A stretch of DNA of 64,000 nucleotides from Madurella fahalii (Eukaryota > Ascomycota > Sordariomycetes > Sordariales): the NCBI GenBank assembly GCA_029876055.1, contig CM056880.1:1-64000 (forward strand), written 5' to 3'. Positions 32,851 to 43,578 of the stretch are shown in pieces. Within the stretch, counting starts at the first letter, position 1. Every line of letters starts with the position of its first letter. A model generated the notes under the pieces. The model was given only the letters and a program-made list of their open reading frames with translations. It did no database searches and had not been told where the DNA came from. The position numbers were made by a program, and so were the translations under genes.

Positions 32851-34659
32851 ATGATGACTGTCCGGAGAAGTACTAGAACCGCCTCTAAACAAGCCGCTTC
32901 CAAGCTGCGGCAGAATGACGTGTCCGACGAAGTCGGCTCTCAGCCGGGAGACGGTGCGGTCTCCAACGTCGAATCGGATTCCGACGATATCGACAATAGG
33001 CCAGTCAAGCGATGCAGAACAACGGCCCAACCCAAATCCAAATCCAACCCCAAGAAGGAAAGCTGTCAATTTCTACAGGCTCTCTTCGTTCCAATATTAT
33101 CTGACGAAAACACCTCCGTCACCTGCCTCTTCCCCGCCCGGTCTCACCCCGTAACCTACCATCGGCCCCTCCTACTCTCCTCCCCATCAGCCCGCCAATC
33201 CCTCCTCGCCTGGTTCGACAAGGTCCACAGCACCCGCAACATGCCGTGGCGCAAGCCCTGGATCAACCCCTCGGAGTACGCCTCCAGCCCTTCGGATCTA
33301 CGGGTCGTCCTGGCCCAACGAGCATACGAAGTCTGGATCTCCGAGATCATGCTCCAGCAAACCCGCGTGGCCGTCGTCATTGACTACTGGACCCGCTGGA
33401 TGGCCCGGTGGCCTACCATTTCCGACCTGGCTGCTGCGAAGCAGGACGAGGTGCTGGCCATGTGGCAGGGGCTCGGGTATTACTCGCGCGCGAGACGGAT
33501 TCACGAGACGGCGGGGATGGTATGTGCTGATCCTGAGATGAGCGGCTTGCTTCCAAAGGATGTGGAAGTGTTGCAGAGGAAGATACCGGGGGTGGGAAGG
33601 TACACGGCCGGCGCGATCGCAGCTATTGTTTTCGGGTTGCCGGAGGCGTTGGTGGATGGGAACGTGTTGAGAGTGCTGAGCCGGCAACTGGGGGTGCTGG
33701 GCGACATTAAGAGCGATAGGAAGGTGATCGAGGTGCTGTGGGAGGCGGCCGGGGAGTTGGTGAAGGCTGTGGCGAGGGATGGGGATGGGGAGGAGGTGAG
33801 CGACCGGCCCGGCAAGTGGGGCCAGGCCTTGATGGAGCTGGGGAGCACGGTTTGTACGCCAAAGCCAAACTGCGGGAAATGTCCAGTTTCCGAGACCTGT
33901 CGGGCCTATGCTGAGGGTTTGGCGTTAGCAGAAAGCCGGAAAACGCAGGCGCTACAAGACATTGAAGACATCTGCGGTCTCTGCGCACCATTCAAGGAGG
34001 CAGTCGAGTATGAAGCGGAGGAAGAGGCGGCAGAGGCTAGGACAAAGACAAACCGCAAACAAGGCACTTTATCATCGTTCTTCTCACCCACACATACAAC
34101 CACACCTCGGATTAAAGGTACAGCAACACCCGACGCCCGCGCGCTCGAAGTCATCGTCAGCCACGCCAAGAAGTTTCCTCTCAAGATACCCAGAAAGAAG
34201 ATCCGCGAGGAAGAAACCCTTGTCTGTGCCATCCGCCGCGCCTCGGACAACCAATATTTGATCCACAGACGGCCGGATAAGGGGCTTCTGGCAGGGTTGT
34301 GGGAGTTTCCAAGTCATACTCTACCAGATTCGAATGACGGCACAGCTAAGAACAGGGAAATTAAAGCTATGTCGTACGTTTCACATCTGGTTGAAGCAAC
34401 GAAAGCCAGCGGAGCAAAGAACTTGGGACAACCTGTTTTGAGGCATTGGGGGGAGATTGGAACTGTGCCCTGGCAGTTTTCGCATTTGAGACTCACTATG
34501 TATGTCCATCTCTTCGAGTTGATTGATGATAATGATTCAGAAGCAGCCGCGAAGGTGGACTCTCGGCGAAGATGGGCTTCAAGCGAGGATATTGACGTGG
34601 AATCCATGGGAACCGGCATGAAGAAGTGTTGGTCTCTTGTTAAGGAGAAGGTACGATAG
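32851..34659 (+). CDS. MYH1: MutY-type adenine DNA glycosylase
   Basis: Single exon, 602 residues. A basic, disordered N-terminus of about 100 residues holds PVKRCR and lysine clusters (nuclear signal). The HhH-GPD core follows: MPWR, SEIMLQQT with catalytic Glu165, MWQGLGYYSRARR, and the IPGVGRYTAG hairpin with Asp269 in ALVDGNVLRV. The 4Fe-4S loop uses Cys335, 341, 344 and 350. The C-terminal NUDIX-like 8-oxoguanine recognition domain contains GLLAGLWEFPS. The enzyme removes adenine mispaired with 8-oxoguanine in base excision repair, in nucleus and probably mitochondria. The first Fe-S spacing is C-x5-C rather than the C-x6-C I recall for bacterial and human MutY. It is convergent with AIM24. 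Confidence 0.93.
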   Translation: MMTVRRSTRTASKQAASKLRQNDVSDEVGSQPGDGAVSNVESDSDDIDNRPVKRCRTTAQPKSKSNPKKESCQFLQALFVPILSDENTSVTCLFPARSHPVTYHRPLLLSSPSARQSLLAWFDKVHSTRNMPWRKPWINPSEYASSPSDLRVVLAQRAYEVWISEIMLQQTRVAVVIDYWTRWMARWPTISDLAAAKQDEVLAMWQGLGYYSRARRIHETAGMVCADPEMSGLLPKDVEVLQRKIPGVGRYTAGAIAAIVFGLPEALVDGNVLRVLSRQLGVLGDIKSDRKVIEVLWEAAGELVKAVARDGDGEEVSDRPGKWGQALMELGSTVCTPKPNCGKCPVSETCRAYAEGLALAESRKTQALQDIEDICGLCAPFKEAVEYEAEEEAAEARTKTNRKQGTLSSFFSPTHTTTPRIKGTATPDARALEVIVSHAKKFPLKIPRKKIREEETLVCAIRRASDNQYLIHRRPDKGLLAGLWEFPSHTLPDSNDGTAKNREIKAMSYVSHLVEATKASGAKNLGQPVLRHWGEIGTVPWQFSHLRLTMYVHLFELIDDNDSEAAAKVDSRRRWASSEDIDVESMGTGMKKCWSLVKEKVR

Positions 34660-35233
34660 CGAAAGAGCGCCACTTATGCAACAATATCTCTCTACAACCA
34701 ATGCACAGACACAGAGTGTTCTCGCATGACGAGCGTAGAAGCATTGAGGATCCATTGGATTATTCTATATATTCACGAAACTGAAGAATTTCCGGCGGTG
34801 ACCCCTCACGTTGCTGACACCGGCCACGATCCCGACATCCCCCAACACCAATCAGGCTAGAATAACATTCAAGACCGGGCCCTGTGCATTATCTATGCGC
34901 GTATCCCTGCGAAAACCACCATCTTACGGTCTTCGACACATAACCTTGTCATCCGCCTTTGTTTGCTGCCCGCTGCCTCAAAGTTCGGGACTAATCCTTG
35001 GTCTTGGGCAAAAACTTGAGCTCCAGCAACGTTGAGGTCGGCCGTCCCCCGTATCTTTGACGGATGGGAACTCCGCATCGTGTCTTGGCTCGAGAGAGCC
35101 TGAAGCCCACATTTCGCAGGAACCTGGACCGTAGATTGCTACGGTGTTCAGTTTCGAATAGTATGATGCTCTTCTTGTTATACAGAGGAGAAATACACAC
35201 GGCTTCATTCACCGCCGCCCGTTCTTCTTGGGA
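34660..35233. other. Convergent intergenic region
   Basis: About 570 bp between the 3' ends of the MutY homologue (plus) and AIM24 (minus). No gene is supported. Both transcripts must terminate here, but I cannot point to a clear poly(A) signal. Confidence 0.5.
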
Positions 35234-36517
35234 TCACCGGACAAAGTCATTCAAGTCCTTTGCGTCCTCAAAGCTCACCTTGCCATCCTTACCAACGCTG
35301 GCGACGTGGATAGCCACAGGCTTGTCCTCAGCCTTCTCCTCTATGACTTTTGGCTTGGTCGCCAGCTCCACCGCGGCGGGTACAACTCCTGCCTCAGCAT
35401 CCGCAATCTCGTTGACGTCCTCCCTGCTCAGGACATCGCGTACTCGCACGCCGCGGCTCGACATTAGGATGGTCATGGGCCCGTGAAATTGTAGGAATAG
35501 TCGGTCTCCCCAAATTGTCCTCCTCGTAGCCGTGCGCAACCCGAAGAGTAACCGCGCGATGGCCTTGTATGTGCCCGTGTCCCGCATAGCATTCCAGAAT
35601 CTAGCCGCTCGCTCCGGCACAAGCCTGCCTGCCGCCGCAGTAATTGAGCTCGGGATTGATGGGATCTGCAGGCTTAGCTTCGAACTCCTGAACCGGAATG
35701 GCAGAGGCGGGTTCTTAGTGACTGAGTACGCAACCACGTGCGATGGGTGAAGCACAATCTCCTCGTCTTCCCTCAGCGTCAGCTCGTAGACCTGTCCCGG
35801 TGCGGAAAGCGCCACCAATCCACGACCGGTAAGATGCGTGTTGCCCCAGTGGGCGAGCGAGAGTCCTTGCTGGATGCGGGGGGATGGTGTCAGCGTGTGG
35901 CCTGTCCATGCGAGGAGCGCGTTGCGCTGGGCCACCATCCAATCTGTTGTGCCATCGAGATGTAGGACGGAAAAGGTTGTGTTTGGGGATTTTGTCCCTA
36001 TGAGGGCCGTTATGGGCGTTGTGGAGGAGACACGCTGGTAGAGGAACGGGATGCCCAGGAACGCACGCCGTAGCGGGGAGAGGATAGAGAGTGTAGATTG
36101 AGCCTGGCAAGGTCAATCGTCAGTGAAGAATTTGGAAAAGCTTGCAAGCAGACGGCGGCCTACATTTTCCACCTTGCCGGCGACTGAGACAAGGGTGCCT
36201 CGTTTTGTGTAGAGGCGCTGTGATGCAGACAGTGTGACGGAGAGGAGAGAGTATGGAGACCCTAGAACTTCAAAACGAGCGTCTTTGCACTATTAGCGAC
36301 CGGTTTACCTTAATATAGGCTTCCAATGCCCACCCGCTACATCCCTCGATCCTCCAGTGTAAGCCCCGAAGGCGTCGGCAGCGGGCCGGGAGTCGGTGGT
36401 GGGGGATGCGCTAATCTGAATCGCTCTGCATTGCCAGCATACAAAGCCCGGTCGCGAGGCCGATATCGTTAATGCCGTTGGCCGCACTCTCCTCAAGAGA
36501 GGCGTCTGGCGTGGCAT
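35234..36517 (-). CDS. AIM24: AIM24 mitochondrial inner-membrane protein
   Basis: Three minus-strand exons (36517-36341, 36289-36164, 36103-35234), with introns of 51 and 60 bp, predict 390 residues. Exon 1 encodes an Arg-rich presequence (MPRQTPLLRRVRPTALTISA) typical of mitochondrial import. Exon 2 gives FEVLGSPYSLLSVTLSASQ, and exon 3 holds the rest of the AIM24 beta-sandwich domain (TDWMVAQRNALLAWTG, HLTGRGLVALSA, PGQVYELTL). AIM24 supports cristae organisation and MICOS in yeast. The short first intron (GTAGCG donor, CTAATAG acceptor) is the least certain joint, but it is the only one I found that keeps the frame. The gene is divergent from the kinesin, with 409 bp between the start codons. 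Confidence 0.87.
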
Positions 36518-36926
36518 GGCTGTGCGGACAACAGGGGCGACGTGGTGGCGACGAGGAAGACGTTGCAAGCTCCGACTTGATGAGGCCGAAACTGCAAGGT
36601 TCGCGGATTTCCATGCTCCAGCACTGGACCGGAAAGCTGCTGGAGCGGCTTCATCCGTACAGGGCCGGGCACGGGCCATCTCGGCAGAAAAGCCCCTTGT
36701 CGCCTGGCGTGGAGTTGCTGTTGCCCTGGTGATGCATTCGCGGTTCCCACCAAAAACACCCTGATCGATCGGCGGAGCAGGGACCACCACTTCATTTGGT
36801 GCAATTTCCCTGAGGTTGCACCACGATCGCGGCGTTTGGCTCTGTAACGCGACACGGTCAATTGGGCATCTTCCCCCATCCGCCTCTTCTCCTCCTCCGC
36901 CGCCCACTGACACCAGTTCTTCCGCG
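36518..36926. promoter_or_regulatory. Bidirectional promoter between AIM24 and the kinesin gene
   Basis: The 409 bp between the two divergent start codons must hold both 5' UTRs and promoters. No TATA box is obvious. Open frames crossing this interval on the minus strand merge AIM24 exon 1 with antisense of the kinesin and are not genes. Confidence 0.5.
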
Positions 36927-39199
36927 ATGTCGGTTCGCGTTGTTGCCAGAATCCGGCCTCTGCTTGAAAAAGAGCTAGAAAAGGATGTCATTGTGCATGC
37001 AGACCGCGTCAACGATGGGAATCCCTTGACTGTTGTCAAGATCCCAAACCCCAAGAATGAAACCGAGGAGTTCTCGTTTGCCTTCAACAGTGTGTACGAC
37101 CGGACTACGACCCAAGAGGAGCTGTTCACGGCCGAAGGCAAGCCTCCCATCGACCAGCGCCCGGTCGAACTGGCATGGCTAACACTATAGCAGTGGCCCC
37201 GCACGTGAAGGCTCTTTTCCAAGGCTTAGATGTGACAATCTTCGCCTATGGCGTCACGGGTACCGGCAAGACACACACAATGCGCGGCGGGCTCAGGCTC
37301 GCCGAGCGTGGGGTGATCCCCAGACTGCTCAGTAATGTCTTCCGGCGGGGGAAGAAGATCATGAAGGACACCAGCGGCGAGACGACGGTCGATGTGGCCC
37401 TGTCGTACTACGAGATCTATAACGACAAGGTATACGATCTGCTCGAGCCTCCTGAGAAGCGGACGCCGGCTGGCCTCCCGCTGCGGGAGAAGGACGGCAA
37501 GACGATTGTAGTCGGCCTTTCCGAACGCTCATGCGAGGATCTCAAGGACTTTGAGAGGTTATACATCGAGGCCAATAACAACCGTGTCACGGCCGCTACC
37601 AAGCTCAATGCTCACAGCAGCAGGAGCCACGCCATTTTGCGGGTCAAGGTGACGCAGACGACCGGAGACATGGTCAAGGAGAGCACCGCATCTGCCATTG
37701 ACCTGGCCGGGTCGGAAGACAACCGGAGAACGGACAATAGCAAGGAGAGGCTGATTGAATCGGCGGCCATCAACAAGAGCTTATTCGTGCTGAGCCAGTG
37801 CATCGACGCCATCTCGCGTGGCGACAAGCGCATCCCGTATCGGGAATCCAAGATGACTCGCATTTTGTCGTTGGGGCAGAACAATGGCATCACCATCATG
37901 ATCCTGAACCTCGCCCCTCTGCGCAGTTACCACCTTGACACGCTCAGCAGCCTGAACGTTAGTTCCCGGGCGAAGCGCATCGAGGTGCGCGAAATCGAGA
38001 ATGAGGTCGTCTTCAAACAGCCCCCCCGCACTAATTCTGCGTCTGGAGGAGGCAACATGCAGCGCCAACCCCTCCGGCCGCTGGCGAATGCACACAACAT
38101 CCACACAGGCACTCTCGCAACCAAGGCGGCTGAGAAGGTCGAAAAACCTGACAAGCCCGTCAAGGCGTTTAGCGTCTACACCGATAGGAAGCCTGCCATC
38201 TCGGCCCGCGCCATCGTCCCGGCAGCGGCCAATTCGTCGCAGCTCCGACAGCCAAACCCACCGCCCAAGAGACCGTCCGAGGCATCTGAGGCGCTCGCAT
38301 CCCGACCATCTAAGCTCGCTCGGCCGACGCACTCCCTCGCGCGCCCGCCGCAACCTAGCATGTCTTCCCAACAGGTATCTATCTCAGCAGCGCAAATAGA
38401 AGCCATCGTTGAGAAGAAGGTCGCCGAGATCCTTGCGTCGCGCGCCGCCGAAGCTGTGCCGACAACGCAGGCCGAGCCGGCACCCGAGCCGGCCGGCCCG
38501 ACGCAAACTCAGATCAGCGAGGAAGTCAGGCGCCGGCTGGAGGCTCTCGAGCGGCGCATTGATAGCGAGTCGTCGCGGAACGACGACGGGCGGTCGGATG
38601 GGTTGCGTTTCCTGCTTCAGGCGCGGCAGGCAAAGGAGTGCGGCGATGACGAGGCGGCACTGCAATTCTATGAGAAAGCGCTGCCGTATTTCCCGGGCCA
38701 GGCGAAGTTGCTGGGGAAGATTGAGCGGTTGCGGGTGAAGTTGGGAAAAGCCGATGACGATTTCCGCCAGGACGAGAAGGTTGGGCGCGAATCTAATGCG
38801 GAGCGCAAGAAGAGGAAGGAAAACGAAGATGCGGATTATCAGGATGGGACCGAGGCTGATATCGACGATGAGGTTGAGAAGCCGAGTCGTGCGAAGACGT
38901 CTAGGAAGAAGACTTCTGGCAAGGTCAGAGCTTTAGAGGAAGAGATGGATAATGTCCCTGCCTCGCCCCGCACGCGGAAGCTGCTGGATATTGTCAATTC
39001 CCGTGATTTGACGTTGATCAAGGGGCTACACGGCTTTGGCGCCAAGAAGGCGCAGGATCTGGTCGACCATCTCAATCTCAGGGGGGATGGGGAATCGGCG
39101 AGAGTGGCGTCTCTTGCACAGCTGAGGATGCTACCGGGTATGGGCAGTCGAACCGTTGAGAGGGCGTATGAGGGGTTGGCCGTTGGTGCCGCCATGTAA
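36927..39199 (+). CDS. Kinesin-10/KIF22-like motor with C-terminal HhH
   Basis: Two exons (36927-37137, 37191-39199) give 739 residues. The 53-bp intron has a GC donor (AG then GCAAGC) with a good CTAAC branch site and TATAG acceptor. Splicing joins FTAE to AVAPHVKALFQG. The N-terminal motor domain has the P-loop GVTGTGKT at 91-98, switch I NAHSSRSH and switch II DLAGSE. A low-complexity Pro/Ser region, a short coiled coil and a TPR-like helix pair (CGDDEAALQFYEKALPYFPG) follow. The C-terminus is helix-hairpin-helix (IKGLHGFGAKKAQDLVDHL, LRMLPGMGSRTVERAYEGL, residues about 675-735). A motor plus C-terminal HhH is the layout of KIF22/Kid, a chromosome-arm motor. Spindle and chromatin are its expected sites. 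Confidence 0.9.
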
Positions 39200-40151
39200 G
39201 TTTAATACCAGGGCTCCATGTCTGGATTTTGCATTGGATTGAGCCTGCGGTGTTGCGGTTGGTTTGTTCAGCCTGCATTGCATTGCAAGGAGTTCATAAT
39301 TTTTTAGAGGGTCACCGGAGTTAGGGTGGTTAGCATTGCTCGTTGGCTGGAATTATTTGTATCATTGTTCTTCGCCGTAGGCGAGCCAGTGGTTGCATAA
39401 GATATGCCAGAGTCAAGTTTACAAGGAGTCTCAATAGACCGTGGCCTACTTGCTCTACGTATAGAGTCCAGGTTTAGCTGCTCTTGTGAATGTAGTAAAG
39501 AAAAAAGAAGGTAAAGGTAAAGGGGGCAAGAAGGAAGGACATACGAGAGGAGAAGGGTTTTTTTTTTTTTTTTTTTTTTTTTAGAAAAAAAATTTAATAA
39601 AAAGAAGAGGAACGAAAGAAAGAAACATCGAAACTTAAAAGAGGTCGTCACCACATAAGACGCGCCCAACAGTCCAAGGCGCTCTTTGCTCTGCACCCTT
39701 TCCGAGCGGGACAGTTGAGTGAGCCACTCCCGCCGTGTCGGCCCAGCCACAAGACCCCAACAGGGGGCTTAATGTGCGGCTTTTCGTGGCGCACCGGCAC
39801 ATGTGCATTGCATCATTGCACTGTCCCCACCCTCCCGCATTGCCCAGCCTCGATCCCGTCTCGGAGCTTGGCTTTCGCCGGAAAACGATCATTTCCGACA
39901 AGAACACCAGTCGCTCAGATCGCCAGCTCCCAACGCCCGTGTCCCCAGCGCGCACAGAGGCAAACATGATACCTTAGACAAACCTACCACTTTCCCATTG
40001 CGTTCTCCTGCCGGCCCGTCTGCTGTGATCCCCACCGGGCACTTTCCGGAACATACCCAGCCCCGCGCCATTTGTGCCGATTCGACCTCGATATCAAGGC
40101 CACCGCCGCTGTCTTCCGCCCGAGGAAAATGTTCCTCTCCTGCTCCTCGAA
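39200..40151. other. Intergenic region with poly-T tract
   Basis: Holds the 3' region of the kinesin gene and the promoter of ATM1. A run of 25 T at 39558-39582 followed by A-rich sequence is the main structure. Frames across 39715-40465 are shadows of ATM1 and its 5' flank. Confidence 0.5.
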
Positions 40152-42281
40152 ATGGCTCCAAAACCAGGGATTATGATGGCCACGAGCTTGCACAGGGCCA
40201 AGATGGTCCCTCTGTTACGTTCTCGAGGCGCCTGCGCTGCGCGATATCCACAGCCCTGGACGCCCCGACTCGGCGCGCTGAGCCCAAACGCTTCTCCGTC
40301 TTCGTTACGCGCCGTCTTCCACACGAGTACCCCGTCCAGATATGGACCGAGGAGTACAAACGTCGAACCGAATCCACCTCCGTCTGCACCGAAACCGGGG
40401 CGACCTCCCGCCGTCGATCCCCTCGCGGCCATAGACAAAACGGCCCAAGAGCAGCGCAAGGCTGATTGGGCAATCATGAAAGAGATGTCTCGGTACCTGT
40501 GGCCCAAGGGCAGCTGGGGAGACAAAATGCGAGTAGTTCTGGCAGTGGGTTTGCTCGTTGGCGCCAAGGTGCTTAATGTACAAGTGCCCTTCTACTTCCG
40601 CGAAATTGTCGACTCGCTAAACATCGACTTTGCGGCATCGGGCGGCACCGTAGCTACGGTTGCCGGCGCCATGATCCTCGCATACGGCGGCGCAAGGATA
40701 GGCGCTGTCGTGTCGCAAGAGCTACGCAATGCCGTCTTTTCCTCAGTCGCGCAAAAGGCGATCCGGCGGGTGGCCAAGAAGACGTTTGGCCATCTGCTAA
40801 ACCTCGATCTCAGTTTTCACCTAACCAAGCAGACGGGCGGCTTAACACGTGCTATTGACCGTGGTACCAAGGGCATCAGCTTCTTGTTGACGAGCATGGT
40901 GTTTCACATTGTGCCGACCGCGCTAGAGATCACCATGGTGTGTGGCATCCTGACCTACAACTTTGGCTGGGAGTTCGCCGCCATCACGGCCGTCACCATG
41001 ACTGCCTACACGGCATTCACCATTCTGACGACTGCGTGGCGGACAAAGTTCCGGCGGCAGGCCAACGCGGCCGATAATAGGGCGTCCACTGTGGCTGTGG
41101 ACTCGTTGATCAACTACGAGGCTGTCAAGTATTTTAACAACGAAAAGTACGAAATCGGCCGCTACGACAAGGCGCTGCAGCAGTACGAGAAGAGCTCCAT
41201 CAAGGTGGCCACATCCCTGGCCTTCCTCAACAGCGGGCAAAACATCATCTTCTCCTCTGCCCTCACTATCATGATGTGGCTCGGCGCCAAGGGTATCGTA
41301 GCCGGATCTCTTTCTGTCGGCGACCTGGTGCTTATTAACCAGCTCGTCTTTCAACTCTCCGTCCCCCTCAACTTCCTCGGCTCCGTATACCGTGAGCTGC
41401 GTCAGTCGCTCCTTGACATGGAGACGCTCTTCAACCTCCAAAAGGTCAACGTCTCGATCAAGGAAAGGCCCGGAGCAAAAACCCTCACGCTCCCCAAAGG
41501 CGGCGAGATCCGCTTCGACAACGTCACTTTTGGCTACTATCCCGACCGGCCCATCCTTCGCAACTTGACCTTGACCATCCCGGCCGGCAAAAAAGTTGCT
41601 GTAGTCGGCCCGTCGGGTTGCGGCAAATCCACCCTCTTGCGTCTTCTATTCCGCTCGTATGAGCCGCAATCCGGACGCATTTTCATCGACGACAACGACA
41701 TCCGCGATGTCACGCTTGAATCGCTCCGCAAGTCGATCGGCGTCGTCCCGCAGGACACGCCGCTCTTCAACGACACGGTCGAGCTGAACATCCGCTATGG
41801 CAACCTAGATGCTCCCCTCGAAGAAGTCTATGCGGCTGCCCGCCGTGCCCACATTCACGATAAAATCGAGAGCTGGCCGCACGAGTACCAGACTAAAGTC
41901 GGCGAAAGAGGGTTGATGATTTCGGGGGGCGAGAAGCAGCGGCTGGCGGTTTCGAGGTTGATCCTCAAGGACCCGCCGCTGTTGTTCTTCGACGAGGCGA
42001 CGAGTGCACTGGATACCCATACCGAGCAGGCGCTGATGGCGAATATCAATGAGGTGCTTCGGGAGAAGGCAAGGACCAGTGTGTTTGTGGCGCATCGGCT
42101 AAGGACGATTTATGATGCGGATTTGATCATTGTGCTGAAGGAGGGGAGAGTGGTGGAGATGGGGAGTCACAGGAGTTTGATGGAGGGGAATGGCCTTTAC
42201 GCGGAGCTTTGGATGGCACAGGAGATGGGTATGGTGGAAGACAAAGCGGAGAAAACGGAGAAAACGGAGAAAACTGCCTAG
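40152..42281 (+). CDS. ATM1: Mitochondrial ABC exporter ATM1
   Basis: Single exon, 709 residues from the ATG at 40152 (MAPKPGIMMATSL). The N-terminal ~80 residues are Arg/Ser-rich with few acids, as expected of a mitochondrial presequence. A half-transporter follows: an ABC membrane domain (about 110-400), then a nucleotide-binding domain with Walker A GPSGCGKST, signature ISGGEKQR, Walker B LLFFDEATSALD and H-loop VAHRL. ATM1 in the inner membrane exports a glutathione-linked sulfur compound needed for cytosolic and nuclear Fe-S protein assembly. The C-terminus has a lysine/glutamate repeat (EKTEKTEKT). A downstream Met at 40173 is a possible alternative start. Confidence 0.93.
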   Translation: MAPKPGIMMATSLHRAKMVPLLRSRGACAARYPQPWTPRLGALSPNASPSSLRAVFHTSTPSRYGPRSTNVEPNPPPSAPKPGRPPAVDPLAAIDKTAQEQRKADWAIMKEMSRYLWPKGSWGDKMRVVLAVGLLVGAKVLNVQVPFYFREIVDSLNIDFAASGGTVATVAGAMILAYGGARIGAVVSQELRNAVFSSVAQKAIRRVAKKTFGHLLNLDLSFHLTKQTGGLTRAIDRGTKGISFLLTSMVFHIVPTALEITMVCGILTYNFGWEFAAITAVTMTAYTAFTILTTAWRTKFRRQANAADNRASTVAVDSLINYEAVKYFNNEKYEIGRYDKALQQYEKSSIKVATSLAFLNSGQNIIFSSALTIMMWLGAKGIVAGSLSVGDLVLINQLVFQLSVPLNFLGSVYRELRQSLLDMETLFNLQKVNVSIKERPGAKTLTLPKGGEIRFDNVTFGYYPDRPILRNLTLTIPAGKKVAVVGPSGCGKSTLLRLLFRSYEPQSGRIFIDDNDIRDVTLESLRKSIGVVPQDTPLFNDTVELNIRYGNLDAPLEEVYAAARRAHIHDKIESWPHEYQTKVGERGLMISGGEKQRLAVSRLILKDPPLLFFDEATSALDTHTEQALMANINEVLREKARTSVFVAHRLRTIYDADLIIVLKEGRVVEMGSHRSLMEGNGLYAELWMAQEMGMVEDKAEKTEKTEKTA

Positions 42282-43453
42282 TGACTTTGGTCTGGCTTGG
42301 TCCGAGGTCGGTCGACCCTACATAGAAGCCAAGATAGTAGCCGGGTTTAAAGTGGATAGATTTTGCGGTCCGAATTATCCAAGTATGTAGCGATTGTAAG
42401 AATAGAGAGCGCTGAGATCGAGTTGAGATCGTCTATAGGACGAGGCCCTCGGTGTTAGGGAGCAGGACACCGGCGCAAGGGGTGCCATCCATAGAAACAT
42501 CCGTAGAGATGCTTCCGGACCCGAGCATCCACAGTTGCGCGAGGTGCAGCGGACACGATGTAATCAGGCGGCTTCCACGGTAATTCCGTGCTATTTCTAT
42601 GGACGGGCATATTTCAGCAGAAACAAACCCATGTCGATTTCGCGCGATGGAGCGTTCGGAGATGTATGCGGCTACACAACCCCTTTCGAACCTCGGAGCT
42701 ACATCCGAGCCCTGAAACGAGTCGGCGGGGCCGCCGTGTGGCAACCGCCGGATGGCATGCGGTGCCGGGAACCGGGGTTCTGAATTCAGGCTAAAGGTTA
42801 AATTCGAAGCGTCGGTTTTCACCTGACCCTTTACCTTTCCTTTATTCCAACGCATCCCCCCATCCTCTTCTAGAACAGAGCACCAAACCGGGTACTGGGA
42901 CTAAGGGGTATTGCATGAAATTGGAAAGCGGACCTTTGGCATGCACCGTCATCATGCAGTCTCTCCAGATTCCGGGAATACGCCTGTGCAAATGGAAGTA
43001 CCTCCACAATCCCCAGCGCGGGTATTATCGAGAATGTAACCCCACGAATAACCTCAGAGCTCGCCTTGTACCAAATAACAGGATTAGGCCAGACTGCCAG
43101 CACGAGATCGAACGTTCTCGTCGTCCACTAAGCCCCACAGGTGCCACCGCCTTCATCCTCCCCGCCCGGACAAAGATCGGCTGGGCATGGTATGGAATCA
43201 GAGGCCCGCTTGTTGTCATGTTGCTTTCATAGAGGTTAAGAAAGCATCACAGCCGGACGCGACGCATAGGACCTAGGACTCAGCCTTGCTAGCTCGGCGG
43301 GGAAGCGGAATGCAACCCCTGAGCTTGCGGCTGTACGCCGTGGTAGCAGCTAGTCATGGGGAGCATCCCATCTCCTGGAGAAGCCGCGGATCGTCAATGC
43401 TTGTTCGCACAAGGGTCTGGATTATGTGGATCATTGTTGCCGAGTTCAGCTAC
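42282..43453. other. Intergenic, no gene seen
   Basis: About 1.2 kb between ATM1 and the esterase. Open frames on both strands at 42433-43232 lack motifs and overlap each other. No repeat or RNA gene was recognised. Confidence 0.5.
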
Positions 43454-43460
43454 ATAAATA
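43454..43460 (+). promoter_or_regulatory. TATA-like element of the acetylxylan esterase gene
   Basis: ATAAATA lies about 120 bp upstream of the ATG at 43579, a reasonable core-promoter distance for a secreted, regulated enzyme gene. Confidence 0.35.
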
Positions 43461-43578
43461 TCTTAAGCCGTCCCCCTTTGCATCCCGGGGCCACCCTAGT
43501 CCAGCACCCATCTGCAGATAAATCCGAGTCCTATTCAGTGGCCAAGCCTCCCAGTCCAGCTATCAACAGACCGTCAAC

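Noticed and set aside
36305..37222. 305-codon minus-strand open frame
   Set aside because: It joins AIM24 exon 1 to antisense of the kinesin first exon and the shared promoter. The spliced AIM24 model explains the conserved part.
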